DNA of 64,000 nt from Monarcha castaneiventris obscurior (Eukaryota > Chordata > Aves > Passeriformes > Monarchidae), in NCBI GenBank assembly GCA_026261815.1, contig JAMPIT010000862.1, forward strand, positions 992,001 through 1,056,000, read 5' to 3'. Position numbers and translations under genes: made by a program. The notes below the pieces were generated by a model. It saw nothing but the letters and a program-made list of their open reading frames with translations. It had not been told where the DNA came from and made no database searches. Shown piece by piece: positions 9,919 to 19,900 of this stretch (the stretch's first letter is position 1; each line of letters starts with the position of its first letter).

Positions 9919-12900
9919 CTGTAACAGGGAGACATCACCTATTAAAAACCTGACAGCTGGGATGAAAAAAATCCAAAATCTTGTGAAGAAAAGACACTTC
10001 GTTTTAAATTTTCAAAAGCCAGCACATAATGTGGGAAGGCAAAGTGAGGTGGCTTCATATTTTCATAACCTGTGTTTTTAAGCATACTTGTATTTTCAGA
10101 CAAAACAGTTTTAGGGAGTGAGAGGGCTCTCTTCTGAGGGAAAACTACTTGAAATTCACAAAATTAAGTGGAAGCTGATGCCAAGGGAATAGAAGATGAA
10201 GAGAAATAACCATCTCCCCAGCTTAAATCTCTTAAATAAAATGTCTGCCAGTTAATGTTGAACTCCCAAAAGCAGAAATTCTTGCAGAAATTATTTACAT
10301 ACTTTCTCCAGGAGATTGCCCACGTATCCCAGGTAGAGTCGAATGAGCTCTGTCAAAGAGACCAGGATCATGATGGTGACCAGGATGAACTTGTAATAAT
10401 CTGATAAGACTGGATACTGGAGGGGAAGAAGAGAGTAAAAGTTTCTGCCATGCTGTCTGTGATTAACTGAAGATACTCTGTGCTGTTGTCAGCTGACAGT
10501 AGTGGCATGCAAATACTCCTGAACCTCCAGTTCCCAGGAATTCCCAAATCAATGTCATAACCTCTAACTCCAGTGAGCTGTACCCCATACTAGGAGGCAT
10601 TTGATGGAACATAAATTTACAAGCCAGCACTTCCTTCATTCTCACCTTCAGGTAGAGGATGGCAACTGTGATGAGCCACCAAAATGGGAAGAAATAAACA
10701 TTGAAATAAAGGGACATCTGCAATGGCAAACTGGAAAGGATTTCAGAATCTGTAGAGAGAAAGAAGACTTTATCACTCCTGCTCTAAGTATGACAGAAGG
10801 ATACTGCTCCATCTTAGCTTCATGGAAGCAATAACACTCTTCCCAGTCAAATTAAATGTTAAGAAAAATATTTTTATTTTCACACCCTATCTGGAGTTAC
10901 ATAATTTCCTGGAATCTAAGGCACCTCTTGGTTCCTGGGACAGAGCATTTTTATCACTGAGTCATATAATCAAGTTGAGTGTCCAGTTGTTGATTACCTG
11001 GTGGCTTTTAGCTTATTCCACCATCTCTGAGTCTTAGCTCAAGAGAGCTGCTAGAGAGAAGCTTGCATGGCCCACTCTTCATTTTCAACCTTTTATTTAA
11101 ACAGAAACGTGGATGGAAGCCAGTAATTTGTCTCATTCTTAAGAGATAATTTCAAACATGTCAAACTAAAGCTCACCCTTTCAAGTCTGCAGAGAACAAA
11201 ATACACTCACACAACGCAATGCAGAGAACAGCAAGTCTCAATCTTCAACATGCGGGCAGTAAATTCTATATTTACGATTTTATAATAGATCTACAAGGTC
11301 AGACTTAGGAAAAAGTTTATAAGGGAATCATTCATTTTTCATCAGTGAAGTTTTACTGCCATATTCTATTAAACTGATATTGCATCCATTTTGGTTTGTG
11401 TCTCTAGGCACATCCTCACTCAGTTACTACCTGAGCAAGTCTAGAAAGCACTCGTTGTGATCTGCTGGTTTGCATTCAAGTCCTGTGCCTCTGCCTGTCA
11501 CGCTGGTGATGTCTGAAGGAAAGTTTCTCTAAGCAGTCACACTGCCTCACCTCCAGCCTCAGAACTACCTCTCTTCTGACACTGCCTTCTCTTTCGAGAT
11601 CCTTCAGCCACTCTCACACCTTTGTTCCCCCTCGGTCTGGCATTCCATGCAGCCTGGTACAGTCTGTTTCACATGTCCTTATGCCAGGTGCCGAGGGAGC
11701 CCTGGTAACCACTACAACTAAGTGGGAAAGGGGGAGGATTTGGGAACAGAACTGGGACGGACCTTAAGGGTAGGGTGTTGTGAGGGGCAGAGATTTGTTA
11801 CACTGAAATAGAAGGTGCAAGACAAGCTATCTATTTATCTATCTAGTGATCCCATTTTTAAGCATCAACACTTTCTTACATCTGCAAAGGAATTAAAATC
11901 TATAGGTACCTCAAAACCAGTTTCACCATCTACCTAAAAGTGTCGCAGCTGTCCTAATGCAGGAATCTCTTGAACACCAAGATGACTTTAGCAGTCACCA
12001 AGATAAAATTCCAGAACACTGCTTTATCTTCCAAAAAACCCACAACCATCCAGTTGTAAGTAACTACATTTCTGTCCCATATGTATTGGAAAAAATGTAA
12101 TGGTTCACGGCCATATTACTTATAAACAGAGAAGCCAAGAATTCTAATTTCAATTGTGATGACAATGTTTAGGTATGTTAAAGGTTTAGAATTTATAAAT
12201 AGCTTTTATAAAAGAATATATAGAATTTATAATAGCATTGCTATAGAATCATATAGAATTTATAATAGCATTGCTATTTATAAATTCTGTGCAAGTTCTA
12301 AAACTGTGTTTGGATGAATATTTAAGCAATATAAGCCAATTCTAATTCATTTTTTCTATCCCTGAATTAAATTAATGCTTATTTTCTGTGACTGCTAAAA
12401 TTAATGGAAAAGCCAGACAGTATTGCAATGGCCAGTTGCTACAGCAACTCACCAAGATATGTATGTGTAAAACTTAATTTTTGAAATCCCGATGTCCGAT
12501 AATTTGCAATTGGTTTCAGTGGATTGGATATTAACATAGGAGTATTCTCTGAACAGGAAGCAGAAGAAAAAAGCTTAAAGATAGAAGCTATTTGTGAAAT
12601 GTCTGATAAATGAAACGAAGAACTAGGAAGAGTTAGCAGTGTTACTACTCAAAGAAAGTGGGCTCTCCCGTCTCGGAATAAGAACGGCTTTTTGATTAAT
12701 TTGATCAGCTTAAAATGGATTTATCGGCTGAAATCAATCCAGCCTTTGTGCGTAGGCGTCCTGTGTGCATCTCCACGGCTACTCTGGCGCTGGAGGTTTG
12801 AAAAGGGCGCGTGTTGGCCCGCGGGTGGCACGGGCGATACGATGGGCGCAGCCATCGGTCACCACACGGGCAGGGTCAATACAGACAAAGCCGACAGCGA

Positions 12901-13158
12901 AAGCAGCTCCTGCGAGCGGCGGTCCCGGCGCGGCCTCCCCGGCCCGGCACCCCCGGGAGGGCTCCGGGCCCGGCCCCGCCGCCGGCCCGGCCCGAGGCCC
13001 CGCGCTGTACCTGCGCGGTAGCCCGGGAACCCCGGCGGGGCGCGGGGGATGTCGCTGAGCGCCGTGCGGTGGCTGTCGCTGAACACGGAGCTGCTGAAGG
13101 AGACGAGCCGCCGCCGCAGGGGCTCGGGCAGCGTCGGGGGCCCCTCGGGCCGCGCCAT
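9628..13158 (-). CDS. TMEM17: Transmembrane protein 17 (ciliary transition-zone protein), 4 coding exons
   Basis: The coding segments are 13158-13011, 10749-10646, 10416-10303 and 9918-9628, giving 218 residues (the mammalian protein is about 200). All introns are GT/AG (2261, 229 and 384 nt) and the phases (1, 0, 0) join without a frame break. The body matches TMEM17 as I remember it: FSSSVFSDSHRT, PLQMSLYFNVYFFPFWWL, SDYYKFIL, IRLYLGYVGNL, PELAGFWLL, ILFLLFNEGL and AVHIIFAAFLSFQVVAAF. Four hydrophobic segments lie near residues 63-83, 94-116, 126-146 and 158-178. TMEM17 is known to sit at the transition zone with the MKS/B9 (tectonic-like) complex, gating membrane proteins into the cilium and supporting Hedgehog signalling. 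The start ATG has a good Kozak context (G at -3 and +4). The N-terminal insert IPRAPPGFPG and the tail after residue 198 are coded by GC-rich DNA and differ from the mammalian ends I recall. Confidence 0.93.
10303..10416 (-). CDS. TMEM17: TMEM17 coding exon 3
   Basis: 114 nt, exactly 38 codons, residues 85-122. The acceptor is CCCCTCCAG|TAT and the donor GAGAAA|GTATGT. It encodes YPVLSDYYKFIL followed by the second membrane segment and LIRLYLGYVGNLLEK, a strongly family-like stretch. Confidence 0.94.
10646..10749 (-). CDS. TMEM17: TMEM17 coding exon 2
   Basis: 104 nt, residues 50-84. The acceptor is CTCTACAG|AT and the donor CTGAAG|GTGAG. It encodes the first membrane segment, starting LPLQMSLYFNVYFFPFWW. 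Phase 1 in, phase 0 out. Confidence 0.94.
10750..13010 (-). other. TMEM17: TMEM17 intron 1
   Basis: A 2.26-kb phase-1 intron. It contains AT-rich DNA, a small (TATC)n-like patch at 11828-11847 and a compound repeat at 12188-12288. No exon-like segment was recognised inside. Confidence 0.85.
12188..12288. repeat. Compound repeat: 27-bp direct duplicate within a 16-bp inverted repeat
   Basis: A 27-nt unit at 12218-12244 is repeated exactly at 12251-12277 (33-bp period). The block is framed by exact 16-bp inverted arms at 12188-12203 and 12273-12288. All of it lies within TMEM17 intron 1. It is AT-rich and probably arose by slippage or template switching. Confidence 0.93.
13011..13158 (-). CDS. 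TMEM17: TMEM17 coding exon 1
   Basis: Encodes residues 1-49 plus one base of codon 50. The segment LPEPLRRRLVSFSSSVFSDS aligns with the mammalian N-terminus. The donor reads GCGCAG|GTACAG with the GT at 13010-13009. It leaves phase 1, which joins exon 2 to give D-S-E-I-L-S-S-L, like the ENEMVSSL stretch of the mammalian protein. The exon lies inside the CpG island. Confidence 0.85.
13018..13030. promoter_or_regulatory. Candidate RFX X-box-like palindrome
   Basis: GTAGCC-C-GGGAAC resembles the RFX X-box (GTNRCC, short spacer, RGYAAC) with one mismatch in the second half-site. RFX factors drive many ciliary genes, and TMEM17 is one. The match lies inside coding exon 1, so it may simply be codons. 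Weak support. Confidence 0.25.
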
Positions 13159-13227
13159 CGCGCCCAGGCCGCGGCGGGGCCGCGCAAGCGCCGTGGGGCC
13201 CCGCTCCGGAGAGGGGCTGGAGCGGAG

Positions 13228-13273
13228 CGGGAGCGATCCCGGATTTGGGGCGGGAGCGATCCCGGGTTTGGGG
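13228..13273. repeat. 23-bp tandem duplication in the TMEM17 promoter
   Basis: Two adjacent 23-bp units (13228-13250 and 13251-13273) differ by a single base (GGATTT versus GGGTTT). Each carries a GGAGCGATCCC core and a GGGGCGGG junction that is a GC-box sequence, so the duplication also duplicates a possible Sp1 site upstream of TMEM17. Confidence 0.9.
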
Positions 13274-14091
13274 CGGGGGCAGCGGAGCCTCCGCCCCGGG
13301 GACGGAGCCCGAGCCCACCGGGGCGCGGCATTGGGGGATGCCCGCTCGGCAGCGAGGCCGGCCCCGCCCGTGAGCGCTGCCCGCGGCCTGGGGCTCCGCG
13401 GTGCTGCGGCCGGCGGCTCCCCTCAGTGCCGGCATCGTCGCTTTGCTGCTTGGCGGATCCGTCAGAGGGGATTTTGTTTTCTTCTGCTCTGAGAGGGCAG
13501 GGTGTGGGTTTTCTGAGAGAGTAACCGGAATGCTGGCCCGAGGAAAGCTGCTGTAGAACCGCTCTGCTTCCATCGGGATAAATCCGGGGAAATGCTGGTC
13601 CTCGATGACGGCGAGGGAGAGAGGGGGGAGCGAAAGAAGGGTGAACATTCTGTGTGGAGACTTAAAATGGATGTGAATGACTCGTTTTACGACAGATGCA
13701 GGTGTAACTGAGCCAGAAAATACCTTTTCCTCAAGGAAATCTGTGCGTGGTACTCAGAAGTTAAAAGCTGTCGTGAGACCAACATAGCCATTCTAGCCAA
13801 GTCAGCTTTGTCCCTTATTAGAGGTTTCATGGAATCACAATAAATTAATAATATAAACCCAACTTCTTCTTGTGCTTCTTTTATTTGGAAAATGTAGACC
13901 CCCTAGACATGAGATAATTTGCTCACTAAGCTTTTCAGTCTCCTTAGGGCCTGATTCCTTCTGAGAGAAAAAAAAAAAAAAGATGCCATTCTTAGGCATG
14001 CAGGAAATAATTTTCTGCACAACCAGAATGAAAGAGAGCAGCTTGTGCATTTTACTGTGAGAAATTTTCTGTACCTAATGTGACATTGAAT

Positions 14092-14191
14092 TATAGGATG
14101 GTTTGGGTGGGAAGGGAACTTAAAGACCACAGTGTTCCAAACCTCCTGCCATGGGCAGGGACACCTTCACTGGGCCAGGCATGCCAGCTCC
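14092..14191 (-). mobile_element. CR1 LINE 3'-tail fragment, antisense
   Basis: The stretch TAGGATGGTTTGGGTGGGAA, then CTTAAAGACCACAG, then CTGCCATGGGCAGGGACACC and CACTGGGCCAGG, is the reverse complement of a common CR1-type 3' end. The similarity fades after about 14190. Very short and old. Confidence 0.75.
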
Positions 14192-15437
14192 CTTCTCCTG
14201 CTCCCCCACCTCAAAACATGTTCAGCTACTTCCCGGGGTGATCATGCTCCAGTACAACTTCCCAAACTCAATTATCTCCAACTAAATAATTTAAAGCCTA
14301 GTTTAAATTTAATTTCATTCTATCCCGCTGGGAGGACTACAGAGAAAGATGGCTAAACAAGCAGGAGTTCTGAGAAATCCATTTGGCTTTTGAGCTGTTG
14401 AATGGTGAGGTATTGACAACAGATACTTTCCTCAGGGCTTCTCCAAATGTGGGTATGCCAGCAGGAATCTGCATTAAAAACCAACTGAAATGATAGAAGA
14501 GTTTAAGGATCATTTTTGTATTTGAGGAAACTTTATGAAAACCAGCATTAATGTTGGATGGGTTTCTGAACTTTAAAAAAGTGCAGTCTGTACCTGTTAT
14601 TTTGCCAGTCGCCAGTAGGTGCTGGGAGGTATTTCCTTTTGGGCTCAACAGCTGTAGTGGTGACTTTTGCACTGTTTAGCCAATATCATCATAAAGTTCT
14701 CTGCTATAGACAGAGGCAAGGTGAGCAATCTGTGCAAGATTTTCAATGAGATGGCCAGAAATTTTGTTTTACTGTTGTTGCCTTGTTCCTGACCTGGTTA
14801 ACCGCTCTTCAAGCTACAGAAACTCTCATCCCATACTTGCAACTGCTTAGACACAAGAAACAGGTTTATATGGATTAGAAGTATGGCAGAGTTTTGATTA
14901 AGTTAGATATTCGTGGAAGTCTCAAGGTGTTTTTCATGGTATAAGTTGGTGGCCTGTAAAAGTTCAGCCTTAAAGGATTTTCCTTTTGATTACTTTTTCT
15001 GAATGAAAGATGGAAGAATTTTTCCTGAACTGCACAATGTTATGCCTTTTCCTGATGCTAGTGGCTTTGAGTGGAGGCCCTGGTCTTCCAAACACTGCTT
15101 GTCTTATGTCCGCCAGTTCTGAAAACCTTCAAGCATGCAGCCAGGTGTTCTGCCAGCAGCTCTGCAGCAGCCAATGCTATTTTGCAGAGTTGGGCTCTGC
15201 CCTTGTAAAAACTGAAGCAGTCTAGCTTAGCAGCCAGCAAAGAAGTGTAAAACTCAGTAGAAGGTAAAGGAAAGGCTGATGGCATGCAGACACCACAAGA
15301 AATGTATGGATTTGCCATGGAGGCTCAGCTTCCAGACTCAAGGTGTGACTCTGTGATATTTGGCAGCCTTCCACTTTCAACAGATGGCTGAGTATCCTGC
15401 ATGTCCCCACAGAATAAAGTTGTACACACTTTTGTTT

Positions 15438-15470
15438 AATATTTTTGTCTGCGCAGACATTTAAAATATT
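15438..15470. repeat. Near-perfect palindrome with central TGTCTGC/GCAGACA
   Basis: A perfect 14-bp palindrome without a spacer (15446-15459) is extended by AATATTTT on the left and AAAATATT on the right, with only a 3-base TTT bulge on the right side. The total is 15 pairs, and it could extrude as a cruciform. No function assigned. Confidence 0.92.
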
Positions 15471-16881
15471 CTCTGAAGAGAAAGTCTTTGTTTTTACTAA
15501 TTCTGTTTGATTTTTGTTAGCCTGCAGCCTCCTATGTTTTAATTTTTATCTTTTTAGCAATTTAATGATCAGAATTCTTTCTATTTTCTCTAGGGAGGGA
15601 TGGAGAGCATCCCTTCAAGTGGAAGAAAACCTTAAAACTTGAAGGATCAGAACACCTGGGGCATCTCCATTGACATGTCAGAGCTTTCTGTAACAGAAGG
15701 AAAAGAATCTGTGCCATCAGGAGTGGGAGAAGGAAAAGCACTTAACTGTTATGTGGCTGTAGCAGAGACAGTGACCATCTGTATAAATAGTGTCACGTTT
15801 CCAGCTTTGGTGACAAAACTCTATCTGGCCTTTTCCTTTCTTAATGGAGAGGCATTCCCTTGCTGAATCTTTGTCTAATTCACAAATGGATGTTTACATA
15901 GAAATAACCAGACTTCCAATTCTCTGTGCTTCAAAATAAGATACTGAAATATGAAACTGGAAGAAATAGGCTCATAGCAGCACAGCATTTTAAATGACTG
16001 TTTTATTTTTCTCCACACATGCTGGCTATAAATAAAACAAAAGTCTCTGAAAAATCTGCCTGAAATCTTTAAATCAGAGAAATATTGGATCTTTATGTAT
16101 CCACAGCAGTCCAACTAACTTGGTAGACACTGGCCTGGCTCCCAGACCAAAGCTCCTGGAGCTCTCTGGCAACAACACAAAGCCATAAACACCAGATGCA
16201 GTGTATCTATTGAAATGAAATATCAGCAGTTTTGCACAATTGGCGTTTCAGAAATGCAGAGTTCATTTAAATGGTTCCAGTGGTTTACCTTTGCACCTGA
16301 AGCACAATTGCTGTATTTCTGACAGTGTTGATGTGGAATGTAACAAAAGCTATTTTCCCTGGCATGCCTGAGCTGCTGTCCCCTTATGTGTGTGAACAGC
16401 AGAAATTACTCTTTTCCGTGCTTGCTCCCTGATACCTGCCTGGTGTTTTAGCAGGAATGCTGGAAAACATGTGAAAAGTGCTACTGAGCCAAGGTATGTG
16501 CAGGCAGGCAGAGTACAGGCTTGCTTCCTCCCCGTGTCCTCAGAATGAAGTGGCAGATTGGGAGTTTTAACAAATTACAGATGCCACGAAGACTCTAATG
16601 TGTGTGATTGAAAGGATCATGTTATTAGCTGTGTCAGTGTCTGCCAGAGTAATTTCACAGCTGTGCTTCTGCCTTGTGGTCCCCCAGGACAGTCTTTTCT
16701 CTGTGTCACTTGTGCAGGGTTTCATTTCGCACCTATGGGATATTTGTGTCTGGTAAACAATTATTGTTGCTGATGAGACTTAGCCCAGGCCCTTGTGTCA
16801 AGTATTATCAAGTACATACCACTGCAGGGATTCCACACATTAAATATATCTTGGCTATTTTAGTCTTAAGCATGAAGACGG

Positions 16882-16926
16882 CAAGGGGAAAGAAAAAAGA
16901 AAAAAAAAAGAAGAAGAAGAAAGGGC
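16882..16926 (+). repeat. Polypurine (A/G) low-complexity tract
   Basis: An uninterrupted purine run, GGCAAGGGGAAAG followed by A-rich and (AAG)n sequence, close to pure A/G from 16884. It is a simple repeat-like tract without wider context. Confidence 0.75.
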
Positions 16927-19900
16927 TGTTACTTGCTCCTTCAGATTGAATTTCTTCTTGCTGTAATTGGCATTTAGTTAGAGCCACTCCCTGGCTTGTT
17001 TTATTTTGTTGATTCATAGTTTTGTCAAGCATGCTGGGAAAGTCTGAAAGCTGGCATGGCTATTAAACAAGTTTTACTGTTCATGTTGCAAAAGTATTCA
17101 AGGTTTTTGTGGTACGTGAGAAGGTTACTGAGAGTGGATGAATTTTGAGCCAGGTTCTCACTGAAGATCCTTGATGGGGCTTCAGCCTTGGTCTCATCTT
17201 TGCATAGATAGGCAAGCTGATCTTTCATGCAGTAATTTTAAGTGTCTAAATATTACTTGTACAATCCAAACTAATTAGAGAGGCTTCACCTCTTCTCTCC
17301 CGGTGGGTTCCCCCAGAAGGCTGTTCATGGGAAGGAGCAATGTGTTTGCTGAATGTGTTTGTCCTTCTCTGCTGATTACTGATCGAGTCTTGTTTTGCTA
17401 AATCAAGGTGCACGAAAGTTTAAAAATGTGACTCTTTACAGAGATCTGAGCTCTCCCAGATGATGTTTTGTGGGTCTGAGCTTCTCCAGATGGTAAGGCT
17501 GTTTGTGTTCCCTGGATACCACACCAGATGCTTCACCTGCAGTCTGTGTAACTCTTGCAAAGGTTTCCTGGGACATGGACCCTGGCAGTTCCAGTGCTTT
17601 CTCGTTTTACTGCAGAATCTGAAGATGGCAGAGTATTTAAAAATTTACCTCCAAGGTGGCATGCATCAGCTGTGCAAAGGCAGGACTGATTCTGCTGTTG
17701 CACACTGCTGACAGGTCCCTGTGACAGCTGCCTTGTACATCCTTTGCAATTAGCCCACGCCCGAACCCTGAGTGAGTGATGGAGGATAGCACTCATAATT
17801 TGATCATTTGGGAAAAAAGAAGCCACAAGGCAGAGAGGACTGTTGTTTTGTTTACAAACTGATCTCAGGGTTAAGGTTTTTATTTTTAGCCTTTAAATTC
17901 CTATTTGGACAGTTACATAAATGCCTAATTTCGGCAGTGTGAGTGCACCGCAGCTTCTGCGTAATTTAAATGGGAGTGGCAGCAGCACCCTAAATTGAGG
18001 TTAGATATTTGGATTCTTTGATATGCATTTGGATGTCTGAATTTGGATTTCCAAACAGGAACAATCTCTCTCTCTGCTTCGAAGCTTTGCTGAATGCAAA
18101 GGTAGATCTGAATGTGAGGTATTTGTGTTCTCAGGTCAGCACCACCGCGTTTCCTTTGTCTGTTCTTCTCGCCCAGGCCAACGCTTCATCCTTGTGAGAG
18201 AGAGATTGTGGGAATGGCTGGGAATCCCACAGGTCTCACTGCCTAAGTGCCAGCATAGTTCTGGTTCAGGGCCTTTAGCTTTCAACAACGTGGGTTATGC
18301 TTTTGGGGATTTTGGTGCAGCACTACTGCAACCTACAATATGACCCTGTTGCGGTGTGGGTTTGGTTCCCTATTTACTTTTATTCCATAATCTGTTGGCT
18401 TTAGGCTCTTTGCTGTGTTTCCAGACAAAACAAACTTGGCTCAAGTTCTCATCAAGTAGTAAGAAGAAAGAGTGTGGTGACTCTCAGAAGCTCCCAAGAG
18501 TGCATAATTCTTTTTTTTTAATTACATTTTCAATTGTTTAAGTAAGGGCCTTCTTATTCGTGGGTACGTGCTTGCTACTTGTGCCATTGCACCTTAGTCT
18601 CAGCTGTTATAGTTATTGTCATCGTACAAATGATCATTTTGAACTCTCCAGCCTGCTGTCTTTGAAATGTAAAATTTCTATTTGTCTTCTGAAATGGGAT
18701 TCCTCGTGGAACCAGAGTCTATAAGGTGGTACTTAAGACTGGGCAAAGTCTAGAGGAATTCTTACTATAAAGATGTTGCTTAAAATCAAGGAATTACTTT
18801 CCTGCATGCTGAATTGTTCCCATTCATAGTGGAGGACAGAACGGAAGGATCAAATCCAGCTTGCATGCTTGTCCTCTTTCTCCCTGAAATGCTTTATTAC
18901 AGAACTTAATTAAGAGCAAATTTCCCCCTCAAACTCTGTCTTACAAGGTCATGCCTGCCTTTATGAAATATTGAATCTGCAGCTGCAGGATTTATTACAA
19001 CAGTATTTTAAAACACATGAAGCTGGTGCAGCAGCTCTAATTAGAAATGCCCTGAGCTCACTGTGCAGGCGAAGTGTTGTTTCTAAACTGCAGCATCCAC
19101 ATCAAGAGGCAAGTTTATACATGTTGGAAGGACAGCCAGAGATACCTGTGGGAAAAACTGGAATCTGCTGAGGAGTGCTACTGTGCTGTGATTTCTTACT
19201 TCTTTAGTTTGAATTAGCTCAGTTTGAGCCAGATTTTTGCCTGGGTAGCATTACTGAGTTGCAGCAGTTTAGTGGAGAGGGAAGACCAAGGCTAAAACCT
19301 TCAGCTGCATCTTTGTGTTACAGTGTGACCAATTACATACTTCGCCACCATGGCCAGTAAGAAGTAATTAAAATGGAGGGTGGATGCTGGATGTTTATCA
19401 CAATAAATCTCCCCTGCTTTCCTTGAGAGGAAATCTAGCAGGCAGACATAGGAAAAGATTTAGGAGATGAGTACACCAGGAGAGTTCTGTTGTACACTAC
19501 AAATTGCGGTACCAGGCAGCCTGTGTTGATCACACCTAAAGAACATCTCCTTTCCCTGAATATGAAACATGGCAACCCACTGTAGGGGGGCTCAGGATTG
19601 ACACTGCTGTCCTGCAGGGATAATTTGGAATTTACCAAAGGAGAGCAACAGACGCCTTGAGAGACACGAGTATGATTAACTCCATAAATACGTATTATGA
19701 AATCATGGGCAGTGTTCTAACTGTAATGAATTTCCCCTGAGGGAAAATATGCCTGACTAAAGGAATCAGAAAGAACTTGATGCCAAATGCAGAATGGAAG
19801 GGAATTACTATAAAGCTGGAGTCTATCCACATTTTTGTTTCAGTAGTCTTTGCCTTTGAAGACTCAGATGAGGAGTTATTTCTCTTCATTTTATTATCCT

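Larger units (their letters stand above)
12780..13660 (-). promoter_or_regulatory. TMEM17: CpG-island promoter of TMEM17
   Basis: A dense GC and CpG-rich block surrounds coding exon 1 and the upstream DNA, in sharp contrast with the AT-rich flanks. On the minus strand it holds a CCAAT box (plus strand ATTGG at 13330-13334, about 175 bp before the ATG). There are GC boxes (GGGGCGGG-type) near 13247-13280. I see no TATA box. This is the usual form of a broadly expressed gene promoter. The exact start site is unknown. Confidence 0.8.

Noticed and set aside
12779..13648. A 289-residue minus-strand open frame across the first CpG island
   Set aside because: It overlaps TMEM17 exon 1 in another frame, and its Pro/Ala/Arg/Gly composition follows from GC-rich DNA with few stops.
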